Below are positions 31,749 to 41,168 of a DNA stretch of 64,000 nucleotides, in pieces. A program made the translations under genes and the position numbers. Under the pieces are notes generated by a model that saw nothing but the letters and a program-made list of their open reading frames with translations, did no database searches and had not been told where the DNA came from. Location: positions 62,001-126,000 of the forward strand of contig NZ_JNZS01000014.1 of assembly GCF_000718515.1 (NCBI RefSeq), written 5' to 3'. Source of the DNA: Micromonospora parva (lineage in GTDB: Bacteria; Actinomycetota; Actinomycetes; Mycobacteriales; Micromonosporaceae). Within the stretch, counting starts at the first letter, position 1, and each line of letters begins with the position of its first letter.

Positions 31749-31754
31749 AGTCTA
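31749..31754 (-). promoter_or_regulatory. Putative leaderless -10 box of the his operon (TAGACT)
   Basis: TAGACT on minus ends 7 nt before the hisD GTG at 31741. The -35 region is poor. Confidence 0.45.
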
Positions 31755-31834
31755 GGCGGCCGACCGGAGGTCCACCCGAGCCGCCCGTCCGCCGGGACGG
31801 TGAGCCGGGCCACGCCCCGGTGGGCGAGATTGGT

Positions 31835-31840
31835 TAGGCT
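31835..31840 (+). promoter_or_regulatory. Putative leaderless -10 box (TAGGCT)
   Basis: TAGGCT ends 7 nt before the GTG at 31848 of the LON-domain gene, back to back with the his promoter. Confidence 0.45.
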
Positions 31841-31847
31841 CGACCCT

Positions 31848-32552
31848 GTGACCGCACGGCTGCCGGTGTTCCCGCTCGCAACGGTGCTCTTTCCCGGGTT
31901 GGTGCTGCCGCTGCACATCTTCGAGGAGCGCTACCGGGCGCTGGTCCGACACCTGGTCGGCCTGCCCGAGGGCGCCCCCCGTGAGTTCGGCGTGGTGGCC
32001 ATCCAGGCCGGCTGGGAGGTCGCGCCGGCCGGTCCCGGCGCCCGGGCGACGCCGGGCGTCGGCGAGGTCACCCTGTACGAGGTGGGCTGCACCGCCGAGC
32101 TGCGGCAGGTGACCGAGCTGGCCGACGGTGGTTACGACATCGTCACTGTCGGCCGCCGCCGGTTCCGGATCGCCGAGGTCGACGACAGCACCGAGCCCTA
32201 CCTCACCGCAGACGTGGAGTGGCTGCCCGACCCGGGTGGCCCGGACGAGTTGGCCGACCTGCTGGCCGCCCGGGTGATCGCGGTGTTCCGGCAGTACCTC
32301 GGCCTGATCCGCTCCGACCCGGAGGAGATCTCCGAGCAGTTGCCGGAGGACCCGACGGTGCTCTCGCACCTGGTGGCGGCGACGGCGGCGCTCACCGTCG
32401 ACGACCGGCAACGGCTGCTGGCGATCGACGACACCGCCTCCCGGCTCCGTGCCGAGCTGCGGCTGCTCAACCGCGAGGCGGCTCTGCTGCGTCAGGTGCG
32501 GGCGGTTCCGGTGCCGCTGGCGGAGCTGGCGTCCCCGCCGACACCCAACTGA
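31848..32552 (+). CDS. LON-substrate-binding-domain protein
   Basis: 234 aa. [30 protein letters not shown] is the classic start of the Lon N-terminal domain, followed by [17 protein letters not shown] and the GRRRFRI core. There is no AAA or protease part, so it is the stand-alone family of unknown role. Its 3' end overlaps the convergent DUF2567 gene by about 86 bp. Confidence 0.88.
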   Translation: MTARLPVFPLATVLFPGLVLPLHIFEERYRALVRHLVGLPEGAPREFGVVAIQAGWEVAPAGPGARATPGVGEVTLYEVGCTAELRQVTELADGGYDIVTVGRRRFRIAEVDDSTEPYLTADVEWLPDPGGPDELADLLAARVIAVFRQYLGLIRSDPEEISEQLPEDPTVLSHLVAATAALTVDDRQRLLAIDDTASRLRAELRLLNREAALLRQVRAVPVPLAELASPPTPN

Positions 32553-33297
32553 ACTCTCCCGGCTCGGGCTCCGGGCGCAGCCCCGGCCACCGTGACCAGC
32601 CGGCCAGCAGGGTGTACATGACCGCGGCCCCGAACGCCGGCAGCAGCAGGTTGCCGTGCGGCACCGGCAGCACCCCGAGCAGCCAGTCCACCCCGCCGGC
32701 GCGCAGGTCGGCGGGCTTGTTGAAGGCCTGCCCGGCCGGGGCGGTCACCAGCAACCGGTCGAAGGTGGCCAGGCCGATCCGCCGTCCCACCTGCCAGGCC
32801 ACCGGCGCGGCAACCAGAGTGCCGAGCACCGCGGCGACCAACCCGACCGGGCCCCGCCGCCGACGCAGCACGACCCACACGGCGAGCGCCACGAGCAGCC
32901 CGAAGGCGAGCCCGAGCAGGCTGAACCAGCCGTCGGCGGCGATCGGCTGCTCCGGTTGCGGCTCGGCGTAGATCGCCCCCTCGGCGGTCTTCAGCACCGG
33001 GGTGTCCGGCGCGAGCGCGGCCCAGAGCAACCCGAGCGGGACACCCAGCGCGGCCAGCGCGAGCACGGCGCCCACCACCGTCGCCACGGCCCGCAGCGGA
33101 CGACGCGGCTCGTCGAACCGAAGTTCCAAGGAGCTCTGGTACGCCGCCGAGGTGGGCGGCTGACCTGGGTCGAACCCATCCGGCGACGCCCCGGGCGACG
33201 GGTCGGCCTGCGGCGGATCCGCCTCCGGCGTGCGGGGTGGCGCGGGTCGGTCGGGCTCGTCGACGGGCCGCTCACTGTCGGGGTTGTCCGGGCTCAC
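32467..33297 (-). CDS. DUF2567-like membrane protein
   Basis: 276 aa. A Pro/Asp-rich cytoplasmic N-terminus (~1-65) precedes four membrane segments, near 70-92 (VATVVGAVLALAALGVPLGLLWA), 125-142, 150-170 and 220-238. KTAEGAIYAEPQPEQPIAADGWF in the first loop recalls actinobacterial DUF2567. Function unknown. GTG start; its 3' end is antisense to the LON-domain gene. Confidence 0.7.
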   Translation of the reverse strand: MSPDNPDSERPVDEPDRPAPPRTPEADPPQADPSPGASPDGFDPGQPPTSAAYQSSLELRFDEPRRPLRAVATVVGAVLALAALGVPLGLLWAALAPDTPVLKTAEGAIYAEPQPEQPIAADGWFSLLGLAFGLLVALAVWVVLRRRRGPVGLVAAVLGTLVAAPVAWQVGRRIGLATFDRLLVTAPAGQAFNKPADLRAGGVDWLLGVLPVPHGNLLLPAFGAAVMYTLLAGWSRWPGLRPEPEPGEFSWVSAGTPAPPAAPEPPAPDAAEPPRG

Positions 33298-33353
33298 CCG
33301 ATGATCCTCTCAGGCCCGGTGCGGGACCGGGGCTCCGGTGGCGGCAGACCAGC

Positions 33354-35090
33354 TCACCGGGCGAACGGCTCCACCATCATCGCCGCGGCCCGCAGCCACG
33401 CCTGCCGGGTCTCCGGCTGGAGTTGGTGGTACTCGATCGACGACCCGGTCTCCAGAGCCGGGTCGTACGGCACGACGGCGACGCCACGGGTGCGGGTGGC
33501 GAAGTGCCGCTCCAGGTCGTCCTGGAGCGTCGAGCGACCCGGGGTGGGGCAGGAGATGAGGGTGATCGCGTTGTCCGCCAACTCACCCATGCCTTCCTCG
33601 TGCAGCAGGTCGAGCATCCAGTCCGCGCTGAACGCCGCGTCCTCCCGGGGCACCGTGGTCACCACCAGCTGGTCGGCGGCCTGCATCACCGTGCGCCAGT
33701 TGGGGCTCTCCACGTTGTTGCCGGTGTCCACGCAGACCACGTCGTGGGTACGCCGCAGCAACTCCAGCACCCGCCGGACGGTGAACTGGTCCAGTCGTTG
33801 GGCGAAGCGCGGGCTCTCCTCGCCGGCCAGCACGTCGTACGAGCCGTCGGAGGCGTGCCGCAGGTAGTCGTCCAGCCGGTCCAGCAGGGTCGCGCCCTCC
33901 AGGATCTCGATCTGGGCCAGGTCGCTGATCAGGTGCCGGATCGTCCGGGCGTGCCGGGCGCTGCCGGCGCGCAGGCCGAGGGTGCCGCGCAGTTCGTTGT
34001 CGTCCCAGGCCAGCACGCCCTGGCCGCGGACGCTGCCGACCGTCGCCGCGGCGAGCACTGTGGCGGTCGTCTTGTGCACGCCGCCCTTGGGGTTGGCGAA
34101 GGCGAACACCCGGGGCGTGCCCAGGTCCCGCTTGAGCACCCCGTTGGCGCGTTCCTGCTCCTGGTCGACGGCCTGCGGCCGCCACTCGATCCGGGCCGGG
34201 TAGGCACGTTCGGCGACCGCCGAACCGATCGCCGGGGCGGGTGGCGGAGTGACCGGCGGGACGACCGGCGGTGGCGGGGCGACGACCGGCGGCGCAGCGA
34301 CGACCGGCGGCGGGGCGACCGGCGGTGGCGCGGCCGCCGGGTAGCCGGTTTCCGGCTGGTAGCCGGTCTCCAGCAGGGCGTACCGCGACTCGACCGACGG
34401 TTGACCCGATCGGTAGCCGTTGTCCAGCAGGGCGTAGCGCGACGGGACCGGCTCGGGTCCACGGGCCGGCGGCTCGGGCTCGGCCCGGTACGTCGGCTCG
34501 GCCCGGTAGCCCGGCTCAGCCCGGTACTCCGGCGTGACGCGGTAGTCCGGCTCGGCGCGGTAGCCGGGATCGGCGCGGTAGCCCGGCTCGGCCCGGTAGC
34601 CGGGCTCGGCGCGGTAGTCGGGCTCGGCGCGGTAGTCGGGCTGCTCGGTCCGGTACGCCGGCTCCGCGCGGTAGTCCGGCTCGGCCCGGTAACTCGGCTC
34701 GGCCCGGTAACTCGGCTCGGCCCGGTACGCGGGCTCCGCCCGATAGTCCGGCTCGGCCCGGTAGTCCGGCTCCGCGCGGTACGCGGGCTCGGCCCGGTAG
34801 GCCGGGTCGACCCGGTAGCTCGCCTCGGCCCGGTAACCGGGCTCCGCGCCGTACGACAGGTCGGCGGGATGCCCGATGGCCGGTGCCCGCCCGGCGTAGC
34901 CGTTCGGGGCCGCCCGCCGGGGCAGCGGGTCTGGCGGCGGCTCCTCGCCGCGCCGCTCGGGCTCGGTCTGCTCGGCGCCGCGACCGCCCAGCCGGGCTCG
35001 GTCCAACAACGCGCGCCACCGCGGCGCTGGTTCGGCCGGCCGGCCCCAGCCGGTCTCACTGCCCTCCACGGCCCGCCCTCCCAGCGCCAT
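33354..35090 (-). CDS. ParA/MinD-like ATPase with long hexapeptide-repeat N-terminus
   Basis: 578 aa. Residues ~320-578 are a ParA/MinD-type domain with deviant Walker A K335-G-G-V-H339-K340-T-T (His where Gly is usual), WDDNELRGTLGLRA, VCVDTGNN and VVTTVPREDA. Residues 80-206 hold 21 tandem YRAEPx-type hexapeptides, then a Pro-rich linker (~250-290). Such MinD-like ATPases with disordered N-termini occur near type VII secretion or polar systems in actinobacteria, but no ESX gene is seen here. The role is unknown. It follows the anchored protein gene by 74 bp. Confidence 0.82.
   Translation of the reverse strand: MALGGRAVEGSETGWGRPAEPAPRWRALLDRARLGGRGAEQTEPERRGEEPPPDPLPRRAAPNGYAGRAPAIGHPADLSYGAEPGYRAEASYRVDPAYRAEPAYRAEPDYRAEPDYRAEPAYRAEPSYRAEPSYRAEPDYRAEPAYRTEQPDYRAEPDYRAEPGYRAEPGYRADPGYRAEPDYRVTPEYRAEPGYRAEPTYRAEPEPPARGPEPVPSRYALLDNGYRSGQPSVESRYALLETGYQPETGYPAAAPPPVAPPPVVAAPPVVAPPPPVVPPVTPPPAPAIGSAVAERAYPARIEWRPQAVDQEQERANGVLKRDLGTPRVFAFANPKGGVHKTTATVLAAATVGSVRGQGVLAWDDNELRGTLGLRAGSARHARTIRHLISDLAQIEILEGATLLDRLDDYLRHASDGSYDVLAGEESPRFAQRLDQFTVRRVLELLRRTHDVVCVDTGNNVESPNWRTVMQAADQLVVTTVPREDAAFSADWMLDLLHEEGMGELADNAITLISCPTPGRSTLQDDLERHFATRTRGVAVVPYDPALETGSSIEYHQLQPETRQAWLRAAAMMVEPFAR
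34473..34853 (-). repeat. Coding minisatellite, 18-bp units (YRAEPx)
   Basis: Twenty-one tandem 18-bp units on minus encode Y-R-A-E-P-(A/D/G/S/T/E), with one 21-bp unit (YRTEQPD). The sixth residue varies while YR and P are nearly constant. Confidence 0.9.
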
Positions 35091-35164
35091 CGATCTCTGT
35101 CTGACAGGCTACGAACCCAACCCTATTCGGACCACACCTCAGAGCGCACACCAGCCGGCGCAGA

Positions 35165-36196
35165 TCACGACGACGGCGACGGCGACGGCGGCTCGGCGAC
35201 GGTGGCGTCCGGCGAGGTGGTGACGCTCGGCGGCGTCGACTCGGTGGGCTCCGGCTCCGACGGTTCGGGTGACGGGGTCGTCACGGCTGGTGCGGGTTCC
35301 GACGATTCGCCCACGGTCGGCGAGGGCGCCGGTGCGCTGATCAGTGGCGCGGGCGGCTCGGACCGGGTCGGTGTGGGGCTCGGCCCGGTGTCGGCCGGTG
35401 GGCGTACCACGTCGCGCTGCTCGGGCAGGGGCGGCGTGAAGACCGTGCGGTCCAACCGGTACACCTCGGGGGCGGGGTCGACGGCCCGTACGTCCGGCCG
35501 GGTCGCGACGCCGCGCAGCGCCACCGGCGTCGCGCGGACCACCGCCGCGTAGACGCAGGCGCAGCCGGCCCGGTAACCGGCCGCCTCGGCGGCGGCCACC
35601 TCCGCGCCGCTGGTGTACTGCTCCCGCAGCTCCCGCTCGCCCTCCCCGTCGCCGTCGACCGCGGCGGCCCTGGCCCGGTAGTCGGCGGCCTCGGTCTCCT
35701 TGCGGGCCGCCACCTGTCGCATTCCGGCGACCACGTCGTCGGGCACCCGCATCGCGGGGATCTTGACGATCTCGGTCTGCCGGCCAGGCAGCGGAACCCG
35801 CCCGAAGACGGTCGACACCCCGACGTCGCCGAGCACCGTCGCCAGCCGCTGCGGAGGCAGGTACGCGTCGAGCGTGACCAGCGCGTACGTCGTGCCCTCG
35901 GCGGCCGGGGTGGACGCCGGCAGCGCCGCCAGGTCGGCCGCGGCCGACCGCAGGTAGGCGGGGACCGAGTCGCCGTCGACGACGCCGACCCGGGTCACCT
36001 CACCGACCGTCCGGTCGCCGACCGGGGCGTCATCGACGGCCCAGACGGCGGTGCCCAGCACCGCCGCCGCGGAGAGCACGGCGGCCCAGCTGAGCACGCC
36101 GAACCGCGCCGACCGGTCGCCCAGCCGGGCCACGGCCCGGGTCAGCGGCGGCAGCAGCCGCTGGTCCAACTGCCGCAGCAGGTTGCCGGCGCGCAC
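35165..36196 (-). CDS. Membrane-anchored protein with Pro/Ser/Thr-rich tail
   Basis: 343 aa. A cytoplasmic stretch of ~30 residues, one membrane anchor (~34-54, VLSWAAVLSAAAVLGTAVWAV), a soluble domain of ~190 residues with a YRAGCACVYAA cysteine pair, then from ~265 a Pro/Ser/Thr/Glu-rich tail. Topology suggests an exported domain with an extended wall-spanning tail. No family recognised. Upstream of and probably co-transcribed with the ParA-like gene. GTG start with GAGGGG upstream. Confidence 0.65.
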   Translation of the reverse strand: MRAGNLLRQLDQRLLPPLTRAVARLGDRSARFGVLSWAAVLSAAAVLGTAVWAVDDAPVGDRTVGEVTRVGVVDGDSVPAYLRSAAADLAALPASTPAAEGTTYALVTLDAYLPPQRLATVLGDVGVSTVFGRVPLPGRQTEIVKIPAMRVPDDVVAGMRQVAARKETEAADYRARAAAVDGDGEGERELREQYTSGAEVAAAEAAGYRAGCACVYAAVVRATPVALRGVATRPDVRAVDPAPEVYRLDRTVFTPPLPEQRDVVRPPADTGPSPTPTRSEPPAPLISAPAPSPTVGESSEPAPAVTTPSPEPSEPEPTESTPPSVTTSPDATVAEPPSPSPSS

Positions 36197-36238
36197 GGGC
36201 GGGATCCCCTCTGTGGATCGGTGTCGGGCGGTCGCCGC

Positions 36239-37183
36239 TCAGTCACGCAGGATCTGGAGCGCACGGTCCAGGTCGTCAGGGTAGTCGCTGACGAACCGGA
36301 CCTCGTCCCCCGTTCGGGGGTGCAGGAAGCTCAGTTCGCGGGCGTGCAGCCACTGTCGGGACAGGCCGAGACGGGCCGAGAGGGTGGGATCGGCACCGTA
36401 GGTGAGGTCACCCACACAGGGGTGCCGCAGGGTGGAGAAGTGGACCCGGATCTGGTGCGTCCGGCCGGTCTCCAGCCGGACGTCGACCAGGCTCGCCGCC
36501 GGGAACGCCTCCAGGGTGTCGTAGTGGGTGATGCTCGGCTTGCCGCCGGAGACCACCGCCCACCGGTAGTCGTGGGTGGGGTGCCTGTCGATCGGCGCGT
36601 CGACGGTGCCCCGCAGCGGGTCCAGGTGACCCTGCACCACCGCGTGGTAGCCCTTGTCGACCTCGCGGTACTTGAAGGCCCGCTTCAAGGCCGTGTACGC
36701 CTGCTCGCTCTTGGCCACCACCATGATCCCGGTGGTGCCCACGTCGAGCCGGTGCACCACGCCCTGCCGCTCGGCGGCGCCGCTGGTGGAGATGCGGTGC
36801 CCGATCGCGGCGAGCGCGCCGATCACCGTCGGCCCGGTCCAGCCGGGGCTGGGGTGCGCGGCCACCCCCACCGGCTTGTCGACCACCACGATGTCGTCGT
36901 CGGCGTAGACCACGCGCAGGCCGGGCACCGCCTGCGGCACCACTGTCGGCGGTGCGACCGGGGCGGGCAGCGTGACGTCCAGCCAGGAGCCGGCCTTGAC
37001 CTTGTGCGAGTTGGGCCGGGCGGCGCCGTCGACCAGCGCGTCTCCGGCGTCGACCAGGGCTGCGGCGGCGGTGCGGGAGAGCCCGAACAGGCGGGACACG
37101 GCCTGGTCCAGGCGCATGCCGTCGAGGCCGTCCGGAACCGGAAGGGAACGGTGGTCGCCGCCAGCGGCGAACGCGGAGGTCAT
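36239..37183 (-). CDS. RluA-family pseudouridine synthase
   Basis: 314 aa. An S4 RNA-binding domain (~20-75, [31 protein letters not shown]) is followed by the catalytic domain with Asp in [11 protein letters not shown], plus [22 protein letters not shown] and PCVGDLTYG. This is the RluD-like group modifying 23S rRNA; the exact target uridines are not certain. It shares an ATGA overlap with lspA, a common actinobacterial pair. Confidence 0.93.
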   Translation of the reverse strand: MTSAFAAGGDHRSLPVPDGLDGMRLDQAVSRLFGLSRTAAAALVDAGDALVDGAARPNSHKVKAGSWLDVTLPAPVAPPTVVPQAVPGLRVVYADDDIVVVDKPVGVAAHPSPGWTGPTVIGALAAIGHRISTSGAAERQGVVHRLDVGTTGIMVVAKSEQAYTALKRAFKYREVDKGYHAVVQGHLDPLRGTVDAPIDRHPTHDYRWAVVSGGKPSITHYDTLEAFPAASLVDVRLETGRTHQIRVHFSTLRHPCVGDLTYGADPTLSARLGLSRQWLHARELSFLHPRTGDEVRFVSDYPDDLDRALQILRD

Positions 37184-37794
37184 GCCCGCTCCCGCTGCTC
37201 GGCGCCCGACGCGGCGTCCGTGGTGGCCGGGTCGTCGTCGCGCCCCGCCCGCCGGCCGTCACGCTGCCGGCCGGTCAGCTCCAACAGGACGGCCAGCAGC
37301 ACACCGCAGACCAGCGAGCTGTCGGCCAGGTTGAACACCGGCCAGACCTGACCGTACGGGTCGAAGAGGCTGATCATGTCGACCACGTGCCCGTGGAAGG
37401 GGGACGGCGCCCGGAAGATCCGGTCGACGAGGTTGCCCAACGCGCCACCCAGCACCAGGCCGAGGGAGATCGCCCAGGGCAGCGAGCGCAGGCGCAGTGC
37501 CATCCAGACGATCCAGCCGACCACACCGATGGTGATCAGCGGGAAGACCCAGGTGTGGTCGGCGCCGATGCTCCAGGCCGCGCCGCTGTTGCGGGTCAGG
37601 CTCAGGTAGACGAACCCGCCGAGCAGCCGGACCGGTTCCCGGTCGGTCAGCGCGGCCAGCGCGAGGTGCTTGGTGACCAGGTCGGCCAGCAGGGCCACCA
37701 GGGCGACTCCGGCCAGAATCACGACGGCCCGGGGCCGGCGTGTGCCGCCGCCCGGGTCGGTGCGGCCGGGTTCGGCGGACGGTGCTGCGGTCAT
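37180..37794 (-). CDS. lspA: Lipoprotein signal peptidase (signal peptidase II)
   Basis: 204 aa membrane aspartyl protease that cleaves prolipoprotein signal peptides after Lgt. Four membrane helices; conserved [20 protein letters not shown] with the first catalytic Asp, and FNLADS with the second. Charged tails at both ends. Overlaps the pseudouridine synthase gene by 4 bp. Confidence 0.96.
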   Translation of the reverse strand: MTAAPSAEPGRTDPGGGTRRPRAVVILAGVALVALLADLVTKHLALAALTDREPVRLLGGFVYLSLTRNSGAAWSIGADHTWVFPLITIGVVGWIVWMALRLRSLPWAISLGLVLGGALGNLVDRIFRAPSPFHGHVVDMISLFDPYGQVWPVFNLADSSLVCGVLLAVLLELTGRQRDGRRAGRDDDPATTDAASGAEQRERA

Positions 37795-37858
37795 GCGCTC
37801 CCCATCGACAGTCTTGGCGGTGATCGCTCACCGTCTCATCGCCGCCGGGGAGCGGACC

Positions 37859-38278
37859 TCAGCGCCGCTCCTCCAGCTGCTTGCACGTCACACACAGGGT
37901 GGCCGACGGGAAGGCGGCGAGGCGCTCGACCGGGATCGGGTTGCCGCACCGCTCGCACCAGCCGTAACCACCCTCGTCGAGACGCTCCAGAGCGCGCTCC
38001 ACCTGCGTGATCCGTTCCAGAATGCTGTTGGCGAGAGAGATCTCCTGCTCCCGCTCGAGCGTCTTGGTGCCCGTGTCGGCCTGGTCGTCCCCGGCCGAGT
38101 CGGTCAGCCGATCGCGCTGCAGCTCGGTGATCTCACTCAGCGTCTGATCGTACTCGGCACGAAGCTCGTCCCGCCGCGCCGCCAGCGCCGCCCGGATCTT
38201 CTCGGTCTCGGCCGTGCTGCGGGTGGCCTTGGCCACCGGCTTGCGCCCGGCGGTCCTGGTGTCGGCTGGCTTCGCCAT
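37859..38278 (-). CDS. DksA/TraR-type zinc-finger protein
   Basis: 139 aa. N-terminal Lys/Arg/Thr-rich stretch, a coiled-coil (~25-95, KIRAALAARRDELRAEYDQTLSEITELQRD), then a C4 zinc finger CERCGNP...CVTC. DksA-like proteins act in the RNA polymerase secondary channel with ppGpp; in actinobacteria close relatives are called RNA polymerase-associated or TraR/DksA family. ATG with GGGAGCGACCCC upstream. Confidence 0.88.
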   Translation of the reverse strand: MAKPADTRTAGRKPVAKATRSTAETEKIRAALAARRDELRAEYDQTLSEITELQRDRLTDSAGDDQADTGTKTLEREQEISLANSILERITQVERALERLDEGGYGWCERCGNPIPVERLAAFPSATLCVTCKQLEERR

Positions 38279-38406
38279 GGGGTCGCTCCCTCGGCCGGGG
38301 AACCGCGCGGTCCGCGGCGCCTGGGTCAGGGGGCGCCGCCCAGGGCGTCCCCAATGTACGAAAAGGGGCGCGCGGCGACGATGGCCGCGCACTCCGGAGG
38401 TTGGCA

Positions 38407-38435
38407 AGAATACGGAACGTACAGGCGTCCGACAA
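38407..38435 (-). promoter_or_regulatory. Candidate promoter of the DksA-like gene
   Basis: On minus, TTGTCG (38430-38435) and TATTCT (38407-38412) are 17 bp apart. The leader to the ATG would be about 125 nt and contains GC-rich inverted sequence (GGCGCCGC region). Confidence 0.4.
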
Positions 38436-38505
38436 CGTGCCGCACCGTCGCACCGTCTAACAGCCCCGAGCCCTGCCAAACTGGGGCAAAGGGAACGCTA
38501 GCAGA

Positions 38506-40005
38506 TCAATTGACCACCTCATCCCCGTACTCACCAAACCATCGGGCCAGGTGACCCCGCCGACTGACCGCCCGCAACCGCCGTTCCGCGGCGTCCCGCA
38601 CCCCGGCGGTCGCCACGATCAGCAGACTGTCGCCGGTCTTCAACCGGGTGTCCGGTGCGGGCACGAAACCCACCCCGTCGCGCAGCACCAGGGTCACCGA
38701 CGCGCCCAACGGGAGCCGCAACTCGTCGACGTGCACACCCGCCAGTCGCGAGCCCGGTGGCACCTCCACCTGGAGCAGATCCGCCCGCATCCGCTCCAGC
38801 GGCGCGGTCTCCACATGAATCTCGGCGGCCTCGGCCGGCGCGGTCACCCGCAACCAGCGGGCGAACGACCCCAACGTCCCGGTCTGCACCAGCGTGAAGA
38901 TCACCACCAGCACGAAGACCACGTCGAAGAGCCGCTCCGCGCCGGGCACCCGCTCGGAGAGCGGAATGGTGGCCAGCACGATCGGCACCGCCCCGCGCAG
39001 CCCGGCCCAGGACAGGAACGCCTGTTCTCGAAGGCCGACCCGGAACGGCAACGCCGAGACGGCCACCGACAGCGGCCGGGCCAGCAGCACCAGCGCCAGC
39101 CCGGCGACCACCGCGGGCAGCACCGCCGCGTCCAGCCGGCCCGGCGAGGCCAGCAACCCGAGCAGCACGAACAACCCGATCTGGGCGAGCCAGGCCAGCC
39201 CGTCCGCGAAACCGAGAATCGCCTGCCGGTGCGACAGGCGGGCGTTGCCCAGCAACACCCCGGCCACGTAGACGGCGAGGAAGCCCGAGGCGTGCAGAAC
39301 CGCCCCCGCGGCGTACGCCAGCACCGTGATGCCCACCGCGGCGATCGGGTAGAGCCCGGCCGAGGGCAGGGCCGCCCGGCGCAGCGCCCAGGTGCCGGCG
39401 ACACCCGCGCCCACCCCCACCGCCGCGCCGACGCCCAGCTCGTAGCAGACCAGCGCGACCTCGTACCACCACGGGTGCGAGAAACCCCGGTGGGACAGCA
39501 GCACCACCAGCAGCACCACCGGGGCGTCGTTCATCCCGGACTCGGCCTCCAGCGTCGCCACCAGCCGGGGCGGCAACCGCAGCCGGCGCAGGGTGGCGAA
39601 GACGGCAGCCGCGTCGGTGGACGAGAGCACCGCGCCGTAGAGCAGCGCCAACCGCCAGTCCAGCCCCAGCAGCAGGTGCACGGCGACGCCGACCACCACG
39701 ATGCTGACGATCACGCCCACAGTGGAGAGCACGGAGGCCAGCCCGAGCACCGGACGCAGCGTGGTCCACCGGGCGGTGAGGCCGCCCTCCGCGATGATCA
39801 CGATCAGCGCGCAGAAGCCGAGGGTCCGGGTCAGCTCGACGTCGTCGAAACGGATGCCCAGCCCGCCCTCGCCGATCGCCACACCCAGCGCCAGATAGAC
39901 CAGGAGGCTGGGCACGCCGAGGCGGGTGGAGAGTCGCACCGCGCCGACCGCTACCAGCAGCACCGCCGCACCGAGCAGCAGCGCGATGTCCAACCCGGGG
40001 GTCAC
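38506..40005 (-). CDS. Potassium/proton antiporter, CPA1 (NhaP2/CvrA-like)
   Basis: 499 aa. About 12-13 membrane segments form a cation/proton antiporter domain (SSTDAAAVFATLRRLRL, AESGMNDAPVVLL with the ion-binding Asp pair, WAGLRGAVPIVLATIP). Residues ~405-480 are a TrkA-C (RCK-C) domain (LLQVEVPPGSRLAGVHVDELRLPLGASVTLVLRDG...LKTGDSLLIVA) that regulates such exchangers. GTG start. Confidence 0.92.
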   Translation of the reverse strand: MTPGLDIALLLGAAVLLVAVGAVRLSTRLGVPSLLVYLALGVAIGEGGLGIRFDDVELTRTLGFCALIVIIAEGGLTARWTTLRPVLGLASVLSTVGVIVSIVVVGVAVHLLLGLDWRLALLYGAVLSSTDAAAVFATLRRLRLPPRLVATLEAESGMNDAPVVLLVVLLSHRGFSHPWWYEVALVCYELGVGAAVGVGAGVAGTWALRRAALPSAGLYPIAAVGITVLAYAAGAVLHASGFLAVYVAGVLLGNARLSHRQAILGFADGLAWLAQIGLFVLLGLLASPGRLDAAVLPAVVAGLALVLLARPLSVAVSALPFRVGLREQAFLSWAGLRGAVPIVLATIPLSERVPGAERLFDVVFVLVVIFTLVQTGTLGSFARWLRVTAPAEAAEIHVETAPLERMRADLLQVEVPPGSRLAGVHVDELRLPLGASVTLVLRDGVGFVPAPDTRLKTGDSLLIVATAGVRDAAERRLRAVSRRGHLARWFGEYGDEVVN

Positions 40006-40027
40006 GGCTGCCTTGCCCGGGCTGTCC

Positions 40028-40333
40028 TCACTCGGCGGATCCGTCGCGCAGGCGGCGCAGCACCTCGGGCAGCTCCGGGCCGGGCCGATCGACGATGAAG
40101 AGTTTGTCCCGGCTGGCCGCGCCGGAGCGCAGTGACACCGCGGCCCGCCGGACGCCCAGCGCGCCGGCCAACGCCCGCCGGGCCGCCTCGGTGGCCCTAC
40201 CCTCCACGGCCGGATCGTGGACCGCGATCACGAGGGCGGGGCCGTGCGGGCCGTCGAAGCGGCCACCCACCCGGTCCCGGGAGGCGCCGGGCTTCACCCG
40301 CACCGCCACGGTGAGCGTGTCCTGCGCGGGCAC
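40028..40333 (-). CDS. DUF167 (YggU-like) protein
   Basis: 101 aa. LTVAVRVKPGASRDRVGG and ALVIAVHDPAVEGRATEAARRALAGALGVRRAAVSLRSGAASRDKLF match the DUF167 family of unknown function. The GTG at 40333 lies 11 bp after the stop of the upstream membrane protein gene. It is part of the growth gene block below divIVA. Confidence 0.88.
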   Translation of the reverse strand: MPAQDTLTVAVRVKPGASRDRVGGRFDGPHGPALVIAVHDPAVEGRATEAARRALAGALGVRRAAVSLRSGAASRDKLFIVDRPGPELPEVLRRLRDGSAE

Positions 40334-40344
40334 CGGGCGCCGCT

Positions 40345-41088
40345 TCAGATCGGCCGGACGTCGGCGAGGAGAGCGGTCGCCGGCGCGCAGTGCGCGCACG
40401 GCGTGAAGCCGAGCTCCACGGCCTCGGCGACCGGCAACGTCTCGGGCTGCCAGCCAACCAGGTGGGGGCAGGTGGCGAGGTGGTAGCGGGGGCGGCCGTC
40501 GACGACCTCGACGGCGTCGTGCAGTCGGGCCACCCGGGCCGCCTCGGCGGTAGTGATCTGCTGGGCGGCCGGCTCGTCGACCGCCGTGACCGCGCCGTCG
40601 AACCCGTCGTCGGTCGAGGCCACCGTCGGCGACGCCGGACTGACGGGCCGGGCCCGCGAGGACACCTCGTCGGCCACGACCGGCGACGCCTCGTCGACGC
40701 GCGGCGGGTCGTACGGCGACGCCTCGTCGATCGGTGGGACGTGGTCGACCGGCGGCCCGGGTGGTTGCCGCCACCCGGTGCCGCCGGTACCAAACGTCGT
40801 GGGCACGTGCTGGACCGGCACCTCCGGCTCGACCAGCGGCGGCCCGTACGCGACATCCGGCGTGGCCTGGCTGGCCGTGCGGGGTGCGTCGGGGTGCCGC
40901 CGGTCGGTCCGGCCGGGATCCACCATGGCGCGGTTGGCGGCTGCCTGGCGAGCGCCCACCACCAACGCCACGGCGGCCAGCAGACTGGCCGCGATGGAGA
41001 TGACCAACAAGAAGCTGGAGCCACCGGCCAGGCCGAGCACCAGTAGCACCACCGCGACGAGGATGAGCAGCAGACTTGCGACTATCAC
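40345..41088 (-). CDS. Membrane protein with C-terminal Cys/His motif
   Basis: 247 aa. Two membrane helices at ~1-22 and ~25-46, a Pro-rich linker, and a conserved-looking C-terminal domain (EVVDGRPRYHLATCPHLVGWQPETLPVAEAVELGFTPCAHC) with Cys/His spacing suggesting a metal site. It lies between divIVA and the DUF167 gene, where actinobacteria often have such a protein. Function unknown. Confidence 0.65.
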   Translation of the reverse strand: MIVASLLLILVAVVLLVLGLAGGSSFLLVISIAASLLAAVALVVGARQAAANRAMVDPGRTDRRHPDAPRTASQATPDVAYGPPLVEPEVPVQHVPTTFGTGGTGWRQPPGPPVDHVPPIDEASPYDPPRVDEASPVVADEVSSRARPVSPASPTVASTDDGFDGAVTAVDEPAAQQITTAEAARVARLHDAVEVVDGRPRYHLATCPHLVGWQPETLPVAEAVELGFTPCAHCAPATALLADVRPI

Positions 41089-41168
41089 GGCTCACCCCCG
41101 CCGCGTCGAACCGTCCAGGCCGGGCCGGCGACCGTCACCATTGGCGGACAGCGATCGCCGGCCGGTGC

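Noticed and set aside
34473..34853. Tandem repeats resembling a CRISPR array
   Set aside because: 18-bp units without spacers that keep one reading frame; coding minisatellite.
35097..35107. CTGTCTGACAG palindrome before the ParA-like gene as SOS box
   Set aside because: Too short and not the actinobacterial LexA consensus; the gene is not a repair gene.
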